From Cyclobacteriaceae bacterium (GTDB lineage: Bacteria; Bacteroidota; Bacteroidia; Cytophagales; Cyclobacteriaceae): DNA of 64,000 bases. Positions within the stretch are counted from its first letter, which is position 1. Each line of letters starts with the position of its first letter. The translations under genes were made by a program, and so were the position numbers. The notes under the pieces are model-generated. The model was not told the origin of the DNA. It worked only from the letters and a program-made list of their open reading frames with translations, and ran no database searches. Location of the stretch: contig JAPZUF010000009.1 of the NCBI GenBank assembly GCA_027533395.1, positions 124,001-188,000 of the forward strand, in the 5' to 3' direction. This document shows, in pieces, positions 25,654 through 34,601 of this stretch.

Positions 25654-26184
25654 ATGGCAAAGAAGAAAAAAACTCCTAGCGAATCTTTTATCAGCATGAC
25701 AGAATTAGTGCTGCCTAACGATACCAACACGTTAAATAATTTAATGGGCGGACGCCTCATGCATTGGATGGATATTGTTTCGGCCATTGCCGCCCAAAAA
25801 CATTCTAATCGAATTGTGGTAACAGCTTCTGTTGATAACATCTCTTTCAAACATCCCATTCAATTGGGCAATGTGGTAACGCTGAAAGCTAAAGTAACTC
25901 GTGCCTTTAATTCTTCGATGGAAGTTCGCATTGATGTTGATGCAGAAGATATACCGGCAAGCAGAAAAGTAGACAGCAACAGTGCTTATTTTACCTTTGT
26001 GGCAGTTGACCAATCCGGAAGACCCATCGATGTGCCCGAAGTAGAACCAGAAACAGAGGAAGAAAAAGAGTTCTTTAATGGAGCTTTACGCAGAAGACAG
26101 CTTCGCTTAATTTTATCCGGAAGAATGAAGCCTACCGAAGCCAACGAACTAAAATCTATTTTCGATATCAAAGATGACAAATGA
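25654..26184 (+). CDS. Acyl-CoA thioesterase (hotdog fold, YciA/BFIT-like)
   Basis: This 176-residue hotdog-fold enzyme hydrolyses acyl-CoA. The family core is NTLNNLMGGRLMHWMDIVSAIAAQKHSNRIVVTASVDNISFKHPIQLGNVV, in which the Asp of WMDIVSA and the N of NLMGGRLM match catalytic or CoA-binding positions. A long C-terminal extension (VEPETEEEKEFFNGALRRRQLRLILSGRMK) fits the acyl-CoA thioesterase subgroup with a C-terminal helix. It is coupled to pcm upstream and to the small unknown gene downstream. Confidence 0.9.
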   Translation: MAKKKKTPSESFISMTELVLPNDTNTLNNLMGGRLMHWMDIVSAIAAQKHSNRIVVTASVDNISFKHPIQLGNVVTLKAKVTRAFNSSMEVRIDVDAEDIPASRKVDSNSAYFTFVAVDQSGRPIDVPEVEPETEEEKEFFNGALRRRQLRLILSGRMKPTEANELKSIFDIKDDK

Positions 26185-26552
26185 TGAACTGGGTTTCTTT
26201 CTTATACGATAAGGAAATTTATTCGCAACCCGAAACCACAGTTGTGTTACTCAAAAAAAATTGGGCTGATTTAACTGAAGAAGAGGTAACCTTACTAAAC
26301 AAGATACTTAGCGCAGTAAAAGTGAATCCGGCAGGTGCTGTTTTTATTAAGACTTCGGAAATTGATTATTCTTTGTTAAATAATTACAGGGCAGGAAAAA
26401 CACTTGCCTTTGGGTTTTTAAGTCCAGAGAAAGAAGACCATGGTTTTTTATCTCATTCCAATAACAAAATTGTTTTTTCACCAGAGCTTAGCTCGTTAAA
26501 TGACAACGAAAAGAAAATTTTGTGGGGTAATCTGAAGAAAGCCTTCTCCTAA
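26181..26552 (+). CDS. Conserved-looking protein of unknown function
   Basis: A 123-residue soluble protein overlaps the thioesterase stop by four bases (ATGA), so it is translated with pcm and the thioesterase. A second ATG three bases on is equally possible. The sequence has two helical halves (DLTEEEVTLLNKILSAVKVNP and LSSLNDNEKKILWGNLKKAF) around a central beta-rich part. No signal peptide, TM segment or catalytic motif is visible. I do not recognise the family. Size and shape recall small DNA-polymerase accessory proteins (psi-like), but that is only a suggestion. Confidence 0.55.
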   Translation: MMNWVSFLYDKEIYSQPETTVVLLKKNWADLTEEEVTLLNKILSAVKVNPAGAVFIKTSEIDYSLLNNYRAGKTLAFGFLSPEKEDHGFLSHSNNKIVFSPELSSLNDNEKKILWGNLKKAFS

Positions 26553-26577
26553 GCCTGAAAATCAAGCATTTGCCTTG

Positions 26578-26608
26578 CTTGCGCTTTATTTTTCTTATCC
26601 TATATTTG
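26578..26608 (+). promoter_or_regulatory. Promoter of hppA (-33 CTTG, 19-bp spacer, -7 TATATTTG)
   Basis: CTTG (26578-26581) and TATATTTG (26601-26608) are separated by 19 bp, matching the Bacteroidota sigma-ABfr layout TTTG-N19-TAnnTTTG with one mismatch. Transcription would start near 26614, about 57 bases before the hppA ATG. Confidence 0.55.
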
Positions 26609-26620
26609 CCACGCCTTTTG

Positions 26621-26644
26621 CCACCCTGTTATCGGGTGGTTTTT
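26621..26644 (+). terminator. Terminator hairpin in the hppA 5' leader
   Basis: CCACCC (26621-26626) pairs with GGGTGG (26634-26639) around a 7-base loop, followed by TTTTT. It ends 26 bases before the hppA ATG. It may end the pcm-thioesterase-unknown transcript. However, the best promoter match lies upstream of it, so it could also act as an attenuator within the hppA leader. Confidence 0.65.
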
Positions 26645-26670
26645 AGTCTATAATAAACCAAAACTTAAAC

Positions 26671-28995
26671 ATGGAAAACGTACTGTACTCATTGCCTGTT
26701 TTCGGTTTGCTCGGTTTGCTTTTCGTTGTATGGAAAAGCGCCTGGATTGCGAAACAGGATGCCGGCACCGACAAAATGAAAAAAATTGCAGCCCACATTG
26801 CCGAGGGCGCTATGGCCTTTTTAAAAGCTGAGTATAAAATACTCTCGATCTTTGTAATCTGTGTGGCCATCTTATTAGGTGTTACTGCAAATTCAGAAAC
26901 CTCATCACCGTTAGTTGCTGTCTCATTTGTATTTGGTGCTTTCACATCTGCATTAGCTGGTTTTATCGGTATGCGTGTGGCAACCAAAGCCAATGTACGC
27001 ACAACCAATGCAGCCAGAACTTCTTTAGGTAAAGCTTTGGAAGTTGCCTTTACCGGAGGTTCGGTAATGGGTATGGGTGTTGTAGGTTTAGGTGTTTTAG
27101 GTCTTAGCTCTTTATTTATAGTTTACGCTCAGATTTTTGGCGTTGACTCTCAAAATAGTTTAAATCAAGTTATCACTGTTTTAACAGGCTTTTCATTCGG
27201 TGCCTCTTCGATTGCACTTTTTGCCCGTGTAGGTGGTGGTATTTACACAAAAGCTGCGGATGTGGGTGCCGACTTAGTTGGTAAAGTAGAAGCGGGTATT
27301 CCGGAAGATCATCCGCTTAATCCTGCTACTATTGCTGATAACGTAGGTGATAACGTGGGTGATGTAGCCGGTATGGGTGCCGATTTATTCGAATCTTATG
27401 TAGGATCGATTGTGGGTACGATGGTATTAGGCGCTGCCTTTATGGTGCCCGGTTTTGTAGATAGCTTTAATGGATTATCTGCTGTTTTATTGCCTTTGGT
27501 TTTAGCCGCAGTAGGTATCGTAATGTCGTTCCTCGGAACTTTCTTCGTGCGAGTTGCAGAAGGTGGCGATCCACAAAAAGCATTGAACAGAGGAGAATTC
27601 ATTTCTTCTGCCTTCATGATTGCAGCTTCCTATTTTATCATCACATGGATGTTACCTGCAGAATGGTGGTTCAAAGATCCGCTTTACGCTTGGGAAAATC
27701 CTGAGTTAGGTAATCATTATACAGCTATTGGTATTTTCTGGGCTACCGTTATAGGTTTGATTGGTGGTTTGCTAGTTGGTTTAATCACTGAATATTATAC
27801 TGGTATGGGTAAGAAACCCGTACTATCGATAGTAAGACAATCTTCAACTGGTGCTGCAACAAACATCATCGCTGGTTTAGGTGTAGGTATGATGTCAACC
27901 GCATTACCAATTATTATCATTGCATTCTCTATTATCGGTGCTTTTGAATTTGGTGGATTGTATGGTATCGCCATAGCAGCGGTAGGTATGTTATCTAATT
28001 TAGGTATTCAATTAGCAGTAGACGCTTACGGACCTATTTCAGATAATGCAGGAGGTATTGCAGAGATGTCTGAATTACCTAAAGAAGTTCGCTCACGCAC
28101 CGATAAATTGGATGCAGTTGGTAACACAACTGCCGCTATCGGAAAAGGTTTCGCTATTGCCTCTGCTGCCTTAACAGCTTTAGCATTATTCGGTGCTTTT
28201 ATGACAACCGCTAACTTAAAATCAATCGATGTATCAAAAGCCAATGTAATGGCCGGATTATTCATCGGTGCGATGTTACCTTTTGTGTTCTCGGCTTTAG
28301 CTATGGGTGCTGTTGGTCGCGCAGCGATGAGTATGATTGAAGAAGTACGCAGACAATTCAATAACATTCCAGCCTTGAAAGCAGCATTAGAAGTAATGCG
28401 CAAAAATGGTGATAAGGATATGCACGATTGGTCTGCAGAAGACCAGAAAACTTTTAGCGAGGCTGATGGAAAAGCAGAGTATGGCAAGTGCGTTGAAATC
28501 TCAACCAAAGCAGCTATTAGAGAAATGGTTTTACCGGGTTTAATGGCTGTTGTAGTTCCAGTTGTAATTGCTTTCCTACCAGGTTTTGGTGTTGAAGCCC
28601 TTGGAGGAATGTTAGCTGGTGTGACGGTTGCCGGTGTATTGATGGCGATTTTCCAATCTAATGCCGGTGGCGCGTGGGACAATGCGAAGAAAAGCTTTGA
28701 GGAAGGTGTAGAAATCAACGGACAGAAATACTACAAGAAATCAGATCCACATAAAGCGGCTGTTGTAGGTGATACTGTTGGCGATCCATTCAAAGACACT
28801 TCAGGTCCATCGTTAAACATTTTATTAAAGTTAATGTCGGTAGTAGCCTTGGTTATTGCTCCACTCATTGCTTTAGAAAAAGAACCTGCTGCGACTGTAG
28901 AAGCACAAAAACCTGTAATGGAAATTGTGAGCCAAACTCCGACTGAAACAACACCTACAGAAACAGAAGAAAAAACAGAAAAAGAAGTTCAGTAA
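26671..28995 (+). CDS. hppA: Membrane-bound, K+-stimulated-type ion-translocating pyrophosphatase
   Basis: HppA couples pyrophosphate hydrolysis to H+ and/or Na+ transport across the inner membrane. The 774-residue protein has about 16 TM segments. Its catalytic motifs are [43 protein letters not shown] (shown here in parts: [27 protein letters not shown]), [11 protein letters not shown] and the C-terminal [22 protein letters not shown]. The segment GNTTAA (484-489) has Ala where K+-independent enzymes have Lys, which points to the K+-requiring subfamily. Whether it pumps Na+, H+ or both is not decided by sequence alone. The C-terminal tail (about 745-774) is Thr/Glu-rich. Confidence 0.96.
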   Translation: MENVLYSLPVFGLLGLLFVVWKSAWIAKQDAGTDKMKKIAAHIAEGAMAFLKAEYKILSIFVICVAILLGVTANSETSSPLVAVSFVFGAFTSALAGFIGMRVATKANVRTTNAARTSLGKALEVAFTGGSVMGMGVVGLGVLGLSSLFIVYAQIFGVDSQNSLNQVITVLTGFSFGASSIALFARVGGGIYTKAADVGADLVGKVEAGIPEDHPLNPATIADNVGDNVGDVAGMGADLFESYVGSIVGTMVLGAAFMVPGFVDSFNGLSAVLLPLVLAAVGIVMSFLGTFFVRVAEGGDPQKALNRGEFISSAFMIAASYFIITWMLPAEWWFKDPLYAWENPELGNHYTAIGIFWATVIGLIGGLLVGLITEYYTGMGKKPVLSIVRQSSTGAATNIIAGLGVGMMSTALPIIIIAFSIIGAFEFGGLYGIAIAAVGMLSNLGIQLAVDAYGPISDNAGGIAEMSELPKEVRSRTDKLDAVGNTTAAIGKGFAIASAALTALALFGAFMTTANLKSIDVSKANVMAGLFIGAMLPFVFSALAMGAVGRAAMSMIEEVRRQFNNIPALKAALEVMRKNGDKDMHDWSAEDQKTFSEADGKAEYGKCVEISTKAAIREMVLPGLMAVVVPVVIAFLPGFGVEALGGMLAGVTVAGVLMAIFQSNAGGAWDNAKKSFEEGVEINGQKYYKKSDPHKAAVVGDTVGDPFKDTSGPSLNILLKLMSVVALVIAPLIALEKEPAATVEAQKPVMEIVSQTPTETTPTETEEKTEKEVQ

Positions 28996-29016
28996 TCCTG
29001 TTCTTTTACCTTTCAT

Positions 29017-29055
29017 GAAAAGCCATAACAAATGTTATGGCTTTTCTTATTTTTG
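29017..29055 (+). terminator. Terminator of hppA
   Basis: GAAAAGCCATAAC (29017-29029) pairs with GTTATGGCTTTTC (29034-29046) in a perfect 13-bp stem with a 4-base loop, followed by TTATTTTT. The T-tract also spells TATTTTTG (29048-29055), a -7-like match just before the next gene, which may be coincidental. Confidence 0.95.
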
Positions 29056-29060
29056 AACAC

Positions 29061-29492
29061 ATGAAACAATCCATTGTATTGCTCCTTCTGCTTCTATATG
29101 CTTCAATTGCCTTTCCTCAAAACTCAATTGCTGGAAAATGGAAAACGGTGGACGACAACTCGGGTGAAGTAAAATCCATCATTGAGATTTATGAAAAAGC
29201 TGGATTAACCTATGGGAAAATAATCAGTATCTTTCCAAAAGCCGGAGAAGACCAAGATCCGGTTTGTTTAGAATGTGATGCAAAAGATGACCGATATAAA
29301 AAAAAGATAATTGGAATGGAAATCATCCGCAGATTAAAGAATTCTGGTAACGAATGGGGTTCTGGCGAAATCCTTGACCCAGAAAACGGAAATGTATACA
29401 GATGTAAAATTTGGGTAGAAGATAAAAAACTAAAAGTTCGAGGATATCTCGGCCCCTTTTACAGAACACAAACGTGGTTACCAGTTAGATAA
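29061..29492 (+). CDS. DUF2147 family secreted protein
   Basis: The 143-residue protein from the ATG at 29061 (MKQSIVLLLLLLYASIAFPQ) has a signal peptide. The DUF2147 core is IAGKWKTVDDNSGEVKSIIEIYEKAG, followed by YGKIISIFPKAGEDQDPVCLECDAKDD and EWGSGEILDPENGNVYRCKIWVEDKKLKVRGYLG. The last part includes the family's 'G.il.p.nGk.Y.c' pattern. This is probably a small lipocalin-like beta-barrel in the periplasm; its function is unknown. Confidence 0.9.
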   Translation: MKQSIVLLLLLLYASIAFPQNSIAGKWKTVDDNSGEVKSIIEIYEKAGLTYGKIISIFPKAGEDQDPVCLECDAKDDRYKKKIIGMEIIRRLKNSGNEWGSGEILDPENGNVYRCKIWVEDKKLKVRGYLGPFYRTQTWLPVR

Positions 29493-29541
29493 TCGAAATT
29501 TTAAACGAATAAAATAGATCGTGGTTACTTATTGATATTCC

Positions 29542-30102
29542 ATGGCATTTAAAAACAAAGAAATGAGTGAAACTGAAGTATTCGATCGCATCAAAGGCGG
29601 AGACGAAAAGGCTTTAGAATATCTCTACAAAAAATACTATAGGATGATGACCAAATTGGTTATCTCCAATAGTGGCACAGAAGACGAAGCACGAGACATC
29701 TATCAAGATGCTTTAGTGGTTTTCTGGCAAAAATGCACTTCCGGAAATCTAGTGATGACATCAAAAATCAGCACTTATATCTACAGCATTTGCCAGAACT
29801 TGTGGCGAAAAGAATTAGAAAGAAAAAAAAGACTTTCGAACGAAGAAAAAGATATGCCTGTTGTGTTGGATACCGATACAGCAGAAAGAGAAAAAATAAT
29901 AGCAGCCTGCATTAATGAGCTTGGCGAAACATGTAAAAAGGTACTTACCTATTACTACTTCGATGAACTTTCGATGCAAGACATAGCTGATAAAATGGGA
30001 TTTGCCAATACCGATACGGCTAAAACCAAAAAATACAAGTGTAAAAAGAAGTTGGATGAATTGATTAAATCAAAGTATTCGGAATTAGATTTTTTAGATT
30101 GA
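29542..30102 (+). CDS. ECF RNA polymerase sigma factor (sigma-70 family)
   Basis: This 186-residue protein has region 2 (ALEYLYKKYYRMMTKLVISNSGTEDEARDIYQDALVVFWQK, about 23-64) and region 4 (CKKVLTYYYFDELSMQDIADKMGFANTDTAKTKKYKCKKKLDEL, about 130-175). The GFANTDTAKTKKYKCKKKL variant of the recognition helix is typical of one Bacteroidota ECF group. The downstream gene, five bases away, encodes a single-pass protein with an N-terminal anti-sigma-like region, so they form a pair. Confidence 0.93.
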   Translation: MAFKNKEMSETEVFDRIKGGDEKALEYLYKKYYRMMTKLVISNSGTEDEARDIYQDALVVFWQKCTSGNLVMTSKISTYIYSICQNLWRKELERKKRLSNEEKDMPVVLDTDTAEREKIIAACINELGETCKKVLTYYYFDELSMQDIADKMGFANTDTAKTKKYKCKKKLDELIKSKYSELDFLD

Positions 30103-30106
30103 GAAC

Positions 30107-30994
30107 ATGACCACAGAGCAAGACATATCATTAATCGAAGACTACCTCGCAAACAGGCTTTCTGATGCTGAGAAAGAAGCGTTTGAAGTTCGTTTGAAGA
30201 CAGATAAATCTTTTTCCGAAGCCTATAGCTTTCAACAAGCTGTAATTAAAGGAATACAAAATGCAAGGATTGCTGAGTTAAAAGCAATGCTAAACCAAGT
30301 ACCGGTTGGTTCTTCTTCGATATCTTCTACTGCGATAAAAGCTATTGTAGGTGTTTCAATTACAGCAGTAATATCTACTATCAGTTATTTCGTTTTTGTT
30401 TATCCAAATAGTGAGGAAGTCAAATCATCCGCTATTGAAGAAGTGCTTGTTCCTAAAGCTGAAAATCAAACAGAAGCAACTGAAGTTGTGGGAGCAACTG
30501 AGAATAAAAATATTTCCACACAACATGAAACTGAACCTCCATCAATTCAGCAAAATATAGCAGAAAATAAAATCGAAAAACGCAAGAAGGCAGCCAACAA
30601 TGAAATAAAAGAAGGAAAAGTGGTTGAACCTAAAATCGAGATTTTTGATCCCCTTGCTGAGGATGGTCAAGCCACAGAAGAACCAATGCTAGAGGACAAA
30701 CCAGAAGAGGATGTCTTCACTAAATCAAATACTTTAAAAACTGAAGTTCAACCAAAAGACAGAAGACATAGCTTTCATTATCAAATTGAAGGTGATCAAT
30801 TAAAACTTTATGGTCCTTTCGAGAAAGAACTTTACGAAGTACTTGAATTTTTTAGTAACGATAAACGCACTGCTTTCCTATATTATAACCGAACGTATTA
30901 TTCATTGGCAGCCAACTCAGCCATTGCAGAATTAAAGCCCGTCATGGATCCAAAGCTTATCCAAAAATTGGAACAATACAGAAAGAATCAATAA
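30107..30994 (+). CDS. Putative anti-sigma factor, single-pass membrane protein
   Basis: The 295-residue protein begins TTEQDISLIEDYLANRLSDAEKEAFEVRLKTD, a pattern shared with Bacteroidota anti-sigma proteins. It has a TM helix at about 75-98, a long acidic low-complexity periplasmic linker (about 105-215), and a C-terminal folded segment (HSFHYQIEGDQLKLYGPFEKELYEVLEFF). Pairing with the ECF gene upstream is the main support. The C-terminal domain could sense an envelope signal. A terminator follows directly. Confidence 0.65.
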   Translation: MTTEQDISLIEDYLANRLSDAEKEAFEVRLKTDKSFSEAYSFQQAVIKGIQNARIAELKAMLNQVPVGSSSISSTAIKAIVGVSITAVISTISYFVFVYPNSEEVKSSAIEEVLVPKAENQTEATEVVGATENKNISTQHETEPPSIQQNIAENKIEKRKKAANNEIKEGKVVEPKIEIFDPLAEDGQATEEPMLEDKPEEDVFTKSNTLKTEVQPKDRRHSFHYQIEGDQLKLYGPFEKELYEVLEFFSNDKRTAFLYYNRTYYSLAANSAIAELKPVMDPKLIQKLEQYRKNQ

Positions 30995-30996
30995 TT

Positions 30997-31022
30997 AAAA
31001 GCCGTTTAAAACGGCTTTTTTC
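30997..31022 (+). terminator. Terminator of the second sigma/anti-sigma operon
   Basis: AAAAGCCGT (30997-31005) pairs with ACGGCTTTT (31011-31019) around a 5-base loop, and the T-run continues after it. Confidence 0.9.
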
Positions 31023-31073
31023 TTTTATACTAGAATTAAATTTACAAACGAGCAAATGTTGTAAATTTGAAGC

Positions 31074-31955
31074 ATGAAGGCGCAATCGAGCAAAAGAATT
31101 GGCTCCTACCCGGCATTAGGCGTTACCTTAAGCATTAGTTTAGCACTTTATGCTATTGGGATTTTTGGCATTTTGATTATTTATGCTGATGGTCTAGAAA
31201 AATTGGTTCGTGAGAATGTGATGATGCAGATTTATCTCAATTCAAGTGTAAATGAAACCCAACAACAGCAATTAGAAAATAAATTGAAAAATTTACCTTT
31301 TACGGATAAATCGAAAGCAAATTCCATTCAATTTGTGTCCAAAGAGGAAGCAGCAAAAAAATTTATTGCAGAAACTGGAGAAGATTTTCAATCCTTTTTA
31401 GGAGATAATCCACTTAAAGATGCATTTTTAATAAGAGTTGCACCTGAATATCAAAACAGTCAATCTTTACTTTCAATCAAAAAACAATTGGAGAGCATCA
31501 ATGGAGTATTTCAAGCGTTTTATGTAGAAGGCTTAATTGATAACATCAACAACAACGTAAACAAAATTGGATTATTCTTAATCTTTATCATCAGTCTTTT
31601 ATTAATCACGATTATCGTTTTGATTAACAATACCATCCGTATTGCATTATTCTCCCAAAGATTTTTAATCCGTTCCATGCAATTGGTTGGAGCCAAACAA
31701 AGCTTTATTCAGTGGCCGTTTTTGAAACGAGCCTTACTTTATGGATTCATAGCATCCATAGTTGCAACGTTAGGTTTATATGGTTCTATTTGGTATGCAC
31801 AACAACAAATTGTTGAATTAGTTGTCTTGTTTAATATTCAACAATTTTTTATACTCAGTGGTGTGTTAGCTATCATAGGATTACTTATCAGTTTAATTAG
31901 TTCTTACTTTGCAACCCGTAAGTATCTTAGGCTTTCATTAGACGAATTGTTTTAA
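31074..31955 (+). CDS. ftsX: Cell division protein FtsX
   Basis: FtsX is the membrane partner of FtsE and passes its ATPase signal to peptidoglycan hydrolases at the septum. The 293-residue protein has a TM helix at about 20-40 and the extracytoplasmic domain (about 45-165; EEAAKKFIAETGEDFQSFLGDNPLKDAFLIRV). Three further TM helices follow in the FtsX permease fold, with SQRFLIRSMQLVGAKQSFI. ftsE is not adjacent, which is usual in Bacteroidota. It heads a run of cell-envelope and RNA genes: ftsX, DUF3098, uppP, truB, ribF. Confidence 0.93.
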   Translation: MKAQSSKRIGSYPALGVTLSISLALYAIGIFGILIIYADGLEKLVRENVMMQIYLNSSVNETQQQQLENKLKNLPFTDKSKANSIQFVSKEEAAKKFIAETGEDFQSFLGDNPLKDAFLIRVAPEYQNSQSLLSIKKQLESINGVFQAFYVEGLIDNINNNVNKIGLFLIFIISLLLITIIVLINNTIRIALFSQRFLIRSMQLVGAKQSFIQWPFLKRALLYGFIASIVATLGLYGSIWYAQQQIVELVVLFNIQQFFILSGVLAIIGLLISLISSYFATRKYLRLSLDELF

Positions 31956-31970
31956 CTAAAATTTACAACA

Positions 31971-32174
31971 GTGGAAAATAAACTTCCTTTTACAAAAAAG
32001 AATTATCAACTGATGATCATTGGATTGGGTATCCTTATCTCTGGTTTTACCATTATGTCTTTAGATTCAGAACCCTTTGGATTTGGATTTTTAGGAATAA
32101 CCCTTGGTCCGGTAGTCGTTATGGCAGGTTTCATTTTTGAAATCTATGCTATTCTTTATTCACCGAAAAAATAA
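31971..32174 (+). CDS. DUF3098 family small membrane protein
   Basis: This 67-residue protein uses a GTG start at 31971, as no ATG is available in frame before the first TM helix. It has two TM helices (about 13-31 and 40-62) separated by SLDSEPFGFGFLGITLGP. DUF3098 proteins sit between ftsX and uppP across Bacteroidota, as here. Function is unknown; a role near FtsX or undecaprenyl phosphate recycling is inferred only from position. Confidence 0.9.
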   Translation: MENKLPFTKKNYQLMIIGLGILISGFTIMSLDSEPFGFGFLGITLGPVVVMAGFIFEIYAILYSPKK

Positions 32175-32183
32175 CTTTTATTA

Positions 32184-32975
32184 ATGGAAATCTGGCAAGC
32201 AATCGTTCTAGCCATTGTTGAAGGTATTACAGAGTTTTTACCTGTTTCTTCAACAGGACATATGATTATTGTTTCTTCTTTCATGGGTATTGCTTCCGAT
32301 TCATTTGTTAAGTTGTTTACCATTGCTATTCAATTTGGTGCAATCCTCTCCGTGATTGTCTTATACTGGAAACGTTTTTTTCAATCTTTCGAATTCTATT
32401 TTAAAATATTCTTGGCATTTATACCGGCAGCCATCATCGGTTTTCTTTTAAATGATTTTATAGATGCTTTATTAGAAAGAGTGGATGTTGTAGCTTATAT
32501 GCTTATAGCTGGTGGAATTTTCTTTTTATGGGTTGATAAGATTTTTAAACAAAATGAAACTCAACCTAAAGATTCAACCTACTTGTCATCCTTTAAAATT
32601 GGATTGTTCCAATTATTAGCATTGATACCAGGTGTATCGCGCTCGGCTGCTACCATAATTGGAGGATTAACACAAGGATTGAATAAAAAAAATGCGGCAG
32701 AGTTTTCGTTCTTCTTAGCTGTGCCCACCATGTTTGCAGCTACTTCCTATAAACTGTTTTCATATTGGAAAAACGGTGGAACATTTGGAGACAATGAAAT
32801 TTCCATTTTACTAATGGGTAACATAGTTGCTTTCATAGTGGCTATGCTAGCAATAAAATCTTTTATCGCCTATCTTACCAAACATGGATTTAAAATGTTT
32901 GGCTACTATCGTATTATATTAGGTGTCATCCTTCTCATTTTCCTTACACTAGGTTACGATTTAAAAATTGTGTAG
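32184..32975 (+). CDS. uppP: Undecaprenyl-diphosphatase UppP (BacA)
   Basis: UppP removes one phosphate from undecaprenyl pyrophosphate to regenerate the lipid carrier for peptidoglycan synthesis. The 263-residue polytopic protein has the catalytic motifs [18 protein letters not shown] (about 14-31) and [18 protein letters not shown] (with the catalytic Arg and Ser). It has about eight TM helices, and its length is normal. It follows the DUF3098 gene by nine bases and precedes truB by four. Confidence 0.97.
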   Translation: MEIWQAIVLAIVEGITEFLPVSSTGHMIIVSSFMGIASDSFVKLFTIAIQFGAILSVIVLYWKRFFQSFEFYFKIFLAFIPAAIIGFLLNDFIDALLERVDVVAYMLIAGGIFFLWVDKIFKQNETQPKDSTYLSSFKIGLFQLLALIPGVSRSAATIIGGLTQGLNKKNAAEFSFFLAVPTMFAATSYKLFSYWKNGGTFGDNEISILLMGNIVAFIVAMLAIKSFIAYLTKHGFKMFGYYRIILGVILLIFLTLGYDLKIV

Positions 32976-32979
32976 CACT

Positions 32980-33654
32980 ATGGAGATTCCAGCAGAAGGA
33001 TTAATGCTCTTGATTAACAAACCTATCGGCTGGACTTCCTTCGATGTAGTAAGAAAACTTCGCTACACACTAAAAATAAAAAAGATTGGTCATGCCGGAA
33101 CGCTTGATCCACTGGCAACAGGATTATTGATAGTTTGTGCCGGGAAAATGACCAAACAAATCGATGCCTTCATGGGCATGGAAAAAGAATATACAGGAAC
33201 GTTAACAATCGGGCATACCACACCCTCTTTCGACCTGGAAACAGAACCTGAAAACGAAAAAGAATATCATCATATTACAAAAGAATTTGCAAGTGAGGTG
33301 TTTAAAAAATTTATTGGCGAAATCGAACAAATTCCCCCGGCTCATTCTGCCATCAAAGTAAATGGAAAACGCGCCTACGAATTAGCTCGTAAAGGGGAAG
33401 AAGTTGAGTTAAAGAAAAGAAAGATAAAAATTACATCATTTGAGATAACAAGCTTTGAATTACCACACATCGATTTCAAAGTAGTTTGCTCCAAAGGAAC
33501 TTACGTTAGAAGTTTAGCACGCGATGTTGGTGAAGCATTAGGCACTGGCGCTTACTTATCTGCCCTCTGCAGAACAAGAATCGGAAACTTTTTGTTAGCA
33601 GATGCAAAAGAAATAGAGTCCTTTAAAAAAGAAGAAACGCAGGAAGCATTATGA
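32980..33654 (+). CDS. truB: tRNA pseudouridine(55) synthase TruB
   Basis: TruB converts U55 in the T-loop of tRNAs to pseudouridine. The 224-residue protein from the ATG at 32980 (MEIPAEGLMLLINKPIGWTSFDVV) has the catalytic segment HAGTLDPLATGLL, with Asp43. It also has YTGTLTIGHTTPSFDLE, PPAHSAIKVNGKRAYELARKGE and CSKGTYVRSLARDVGEALG. It lacks a long C-terminal PUA-type domain, as many Bacteroidota forms do. It overlaps ribF by four bases (ATGA). Confidence 0.97.
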   Translation: MEIPAEGLMLLINKPIGWTSFDVVRKLRYTLKIKKIGHAGTLDPLATGLLIVCAGKMTKQIDAFMGMEKEYTGTLTIGHTTPSFDLETEPENEKEYHHITKEFASEVFKKFIGEIEQIPPAHSAIKVNGKRAYELARKGEEVELKKRKIKITSFEITSFELPHIDFKVVCSKGTYVRSLARDVGEALGTGAYLSALCRTRIGNFLLADAKEIESFKKEETQEAL

Positions 33655-34577
33655 AAATTTATCATGGCATAGAAGATTTCTCTCCCCTATCCTATGCGGT
33701 GGTAACTACAGGCACTTTCGATGGTGTTCATATTGGGCATCAAAAAATTTTAAATCGATTAACCACACTAGCCAAAAGCAATAAAGGAGAAAGCGTAGTT
33801 ATTACCTACTGGCCTCATCCACGTCTAGTTTTAAAACCAGAAGATACTTCCATTCGCTTACTCAATACATTCGAAGAAAAAGCAGACTTACTAAAAAAGT
33901 TTGGCATTGACCACCTTATCCGGATTCCTTTCACCAAAGAATTTTCACAATTATCATCAGATGAATACATTAACGAAATCTTAGTGAAGAAAATCGGAAC
34001 CAAGAAATTGGTTATTGGTTACGACCATCGCTTTGGTAAAAACAGAGAAGGAAGTTTTGAAGAGCTTAAAAAAAACGCTCAAACATATGGTTTTGAAGTA
34101 GAAGAAATTCCGCGGCAAGACATCGACCACGCAGGCGTATCATCAACGCGTATACGCAAAGCGTTAGCGGAGGCAGATGTGTTGCAAGCGAAACAACTCT
34201 TAGGTAGTTCTTATGCCCTTACAGGTAGAGTAATTGCCGGAGATAAAATCGGCAGAATGCTTGGCTTCCCAACAGCAAACATTGAGTTAGATTATCCCTA
34301 CAAACTTATTCCGGCAGATGCCATCTATGCTGTAACCATTTCACATGAAAGAGTATTGTACAAAGGGATGTTATACATTGGCACACGACCCACCATTAAT
34401 GGAACAAAACGTAATATCGAAGTAAACATATTTGATTTTGATAAGTCCATTTATGGTGAAACCATCTCCATCAACTTCGAACATTTAATTCGAAGCGATG
34501 CTGCCTTTTCTGATTTAGAAAGTTTAAAAAAACAACTCGCGCTTGATAAAATTAAAGCACTGGAATTATTAACTTGA
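33651..34577 (+). CDS. ribF: Bifunctional riboflavin kinase/FAD synthetase
   Basis: RibF phosphorylates riboflavin to FMN and adenylates FMN to FAD. The 308-residue protein has the N-terminal adenylyltransferase domain, with TTGTFDGVHIGHQKIL (about 20-35), GYDHRFGKNREG and SSTRIRKAL. The C-terminal flavokinase domain has GRVIAGDKIGRMLGFPTANIEL and YIGTRPTINGTKRNIEVNIFDF. Translation is coupled to truB by a 4-base overlap. Confidence 0.97.
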   Translation: MKIYHGIEDFSPLSYAVVTTGTFDGVHIGHQKILNRLTTLAKSNKGESVVITYWPHPRLVLKPEDTSIRLLNTFEEKADLLKKFGIDHLIRIPFTKEFSQLSSDEYINEILVKKIGTKKLVIGYDHRFGKNREGSFEELKKNAQTYGFEVEEIPRQDIDHAGVSSTRIRKALAEADVLQAKQLLGSSYALTGRVIAGDKIGRMLGFPTANIELDYPYKLIPADAIYAVTISHERVLYKGMLYIGTRPTINGTKRNIEVNIFDFDKSIYGETISINFEHLIRSDAAFSDLESLKKQLALDKIKALELLT

Positions 34578-34601
34578 TTTTAAAATTATTATTCTTTTGA
34601 T

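Noticed and set aside
29048-29055. TATTTTTG, an exact -7 match before the DUF2147 gene
   Set aside because: It is the T-tract of the hppA terminator and no -33 box is present, so a promoter is not claimed.
31062-31069. TAAATTTG, an exact -7 match just before ftsX
   Set aside because: It lies only 4 bases from the ATG and has no -33 box. It would make a leaderless transcript starting inside the gene, so it is probably chance.
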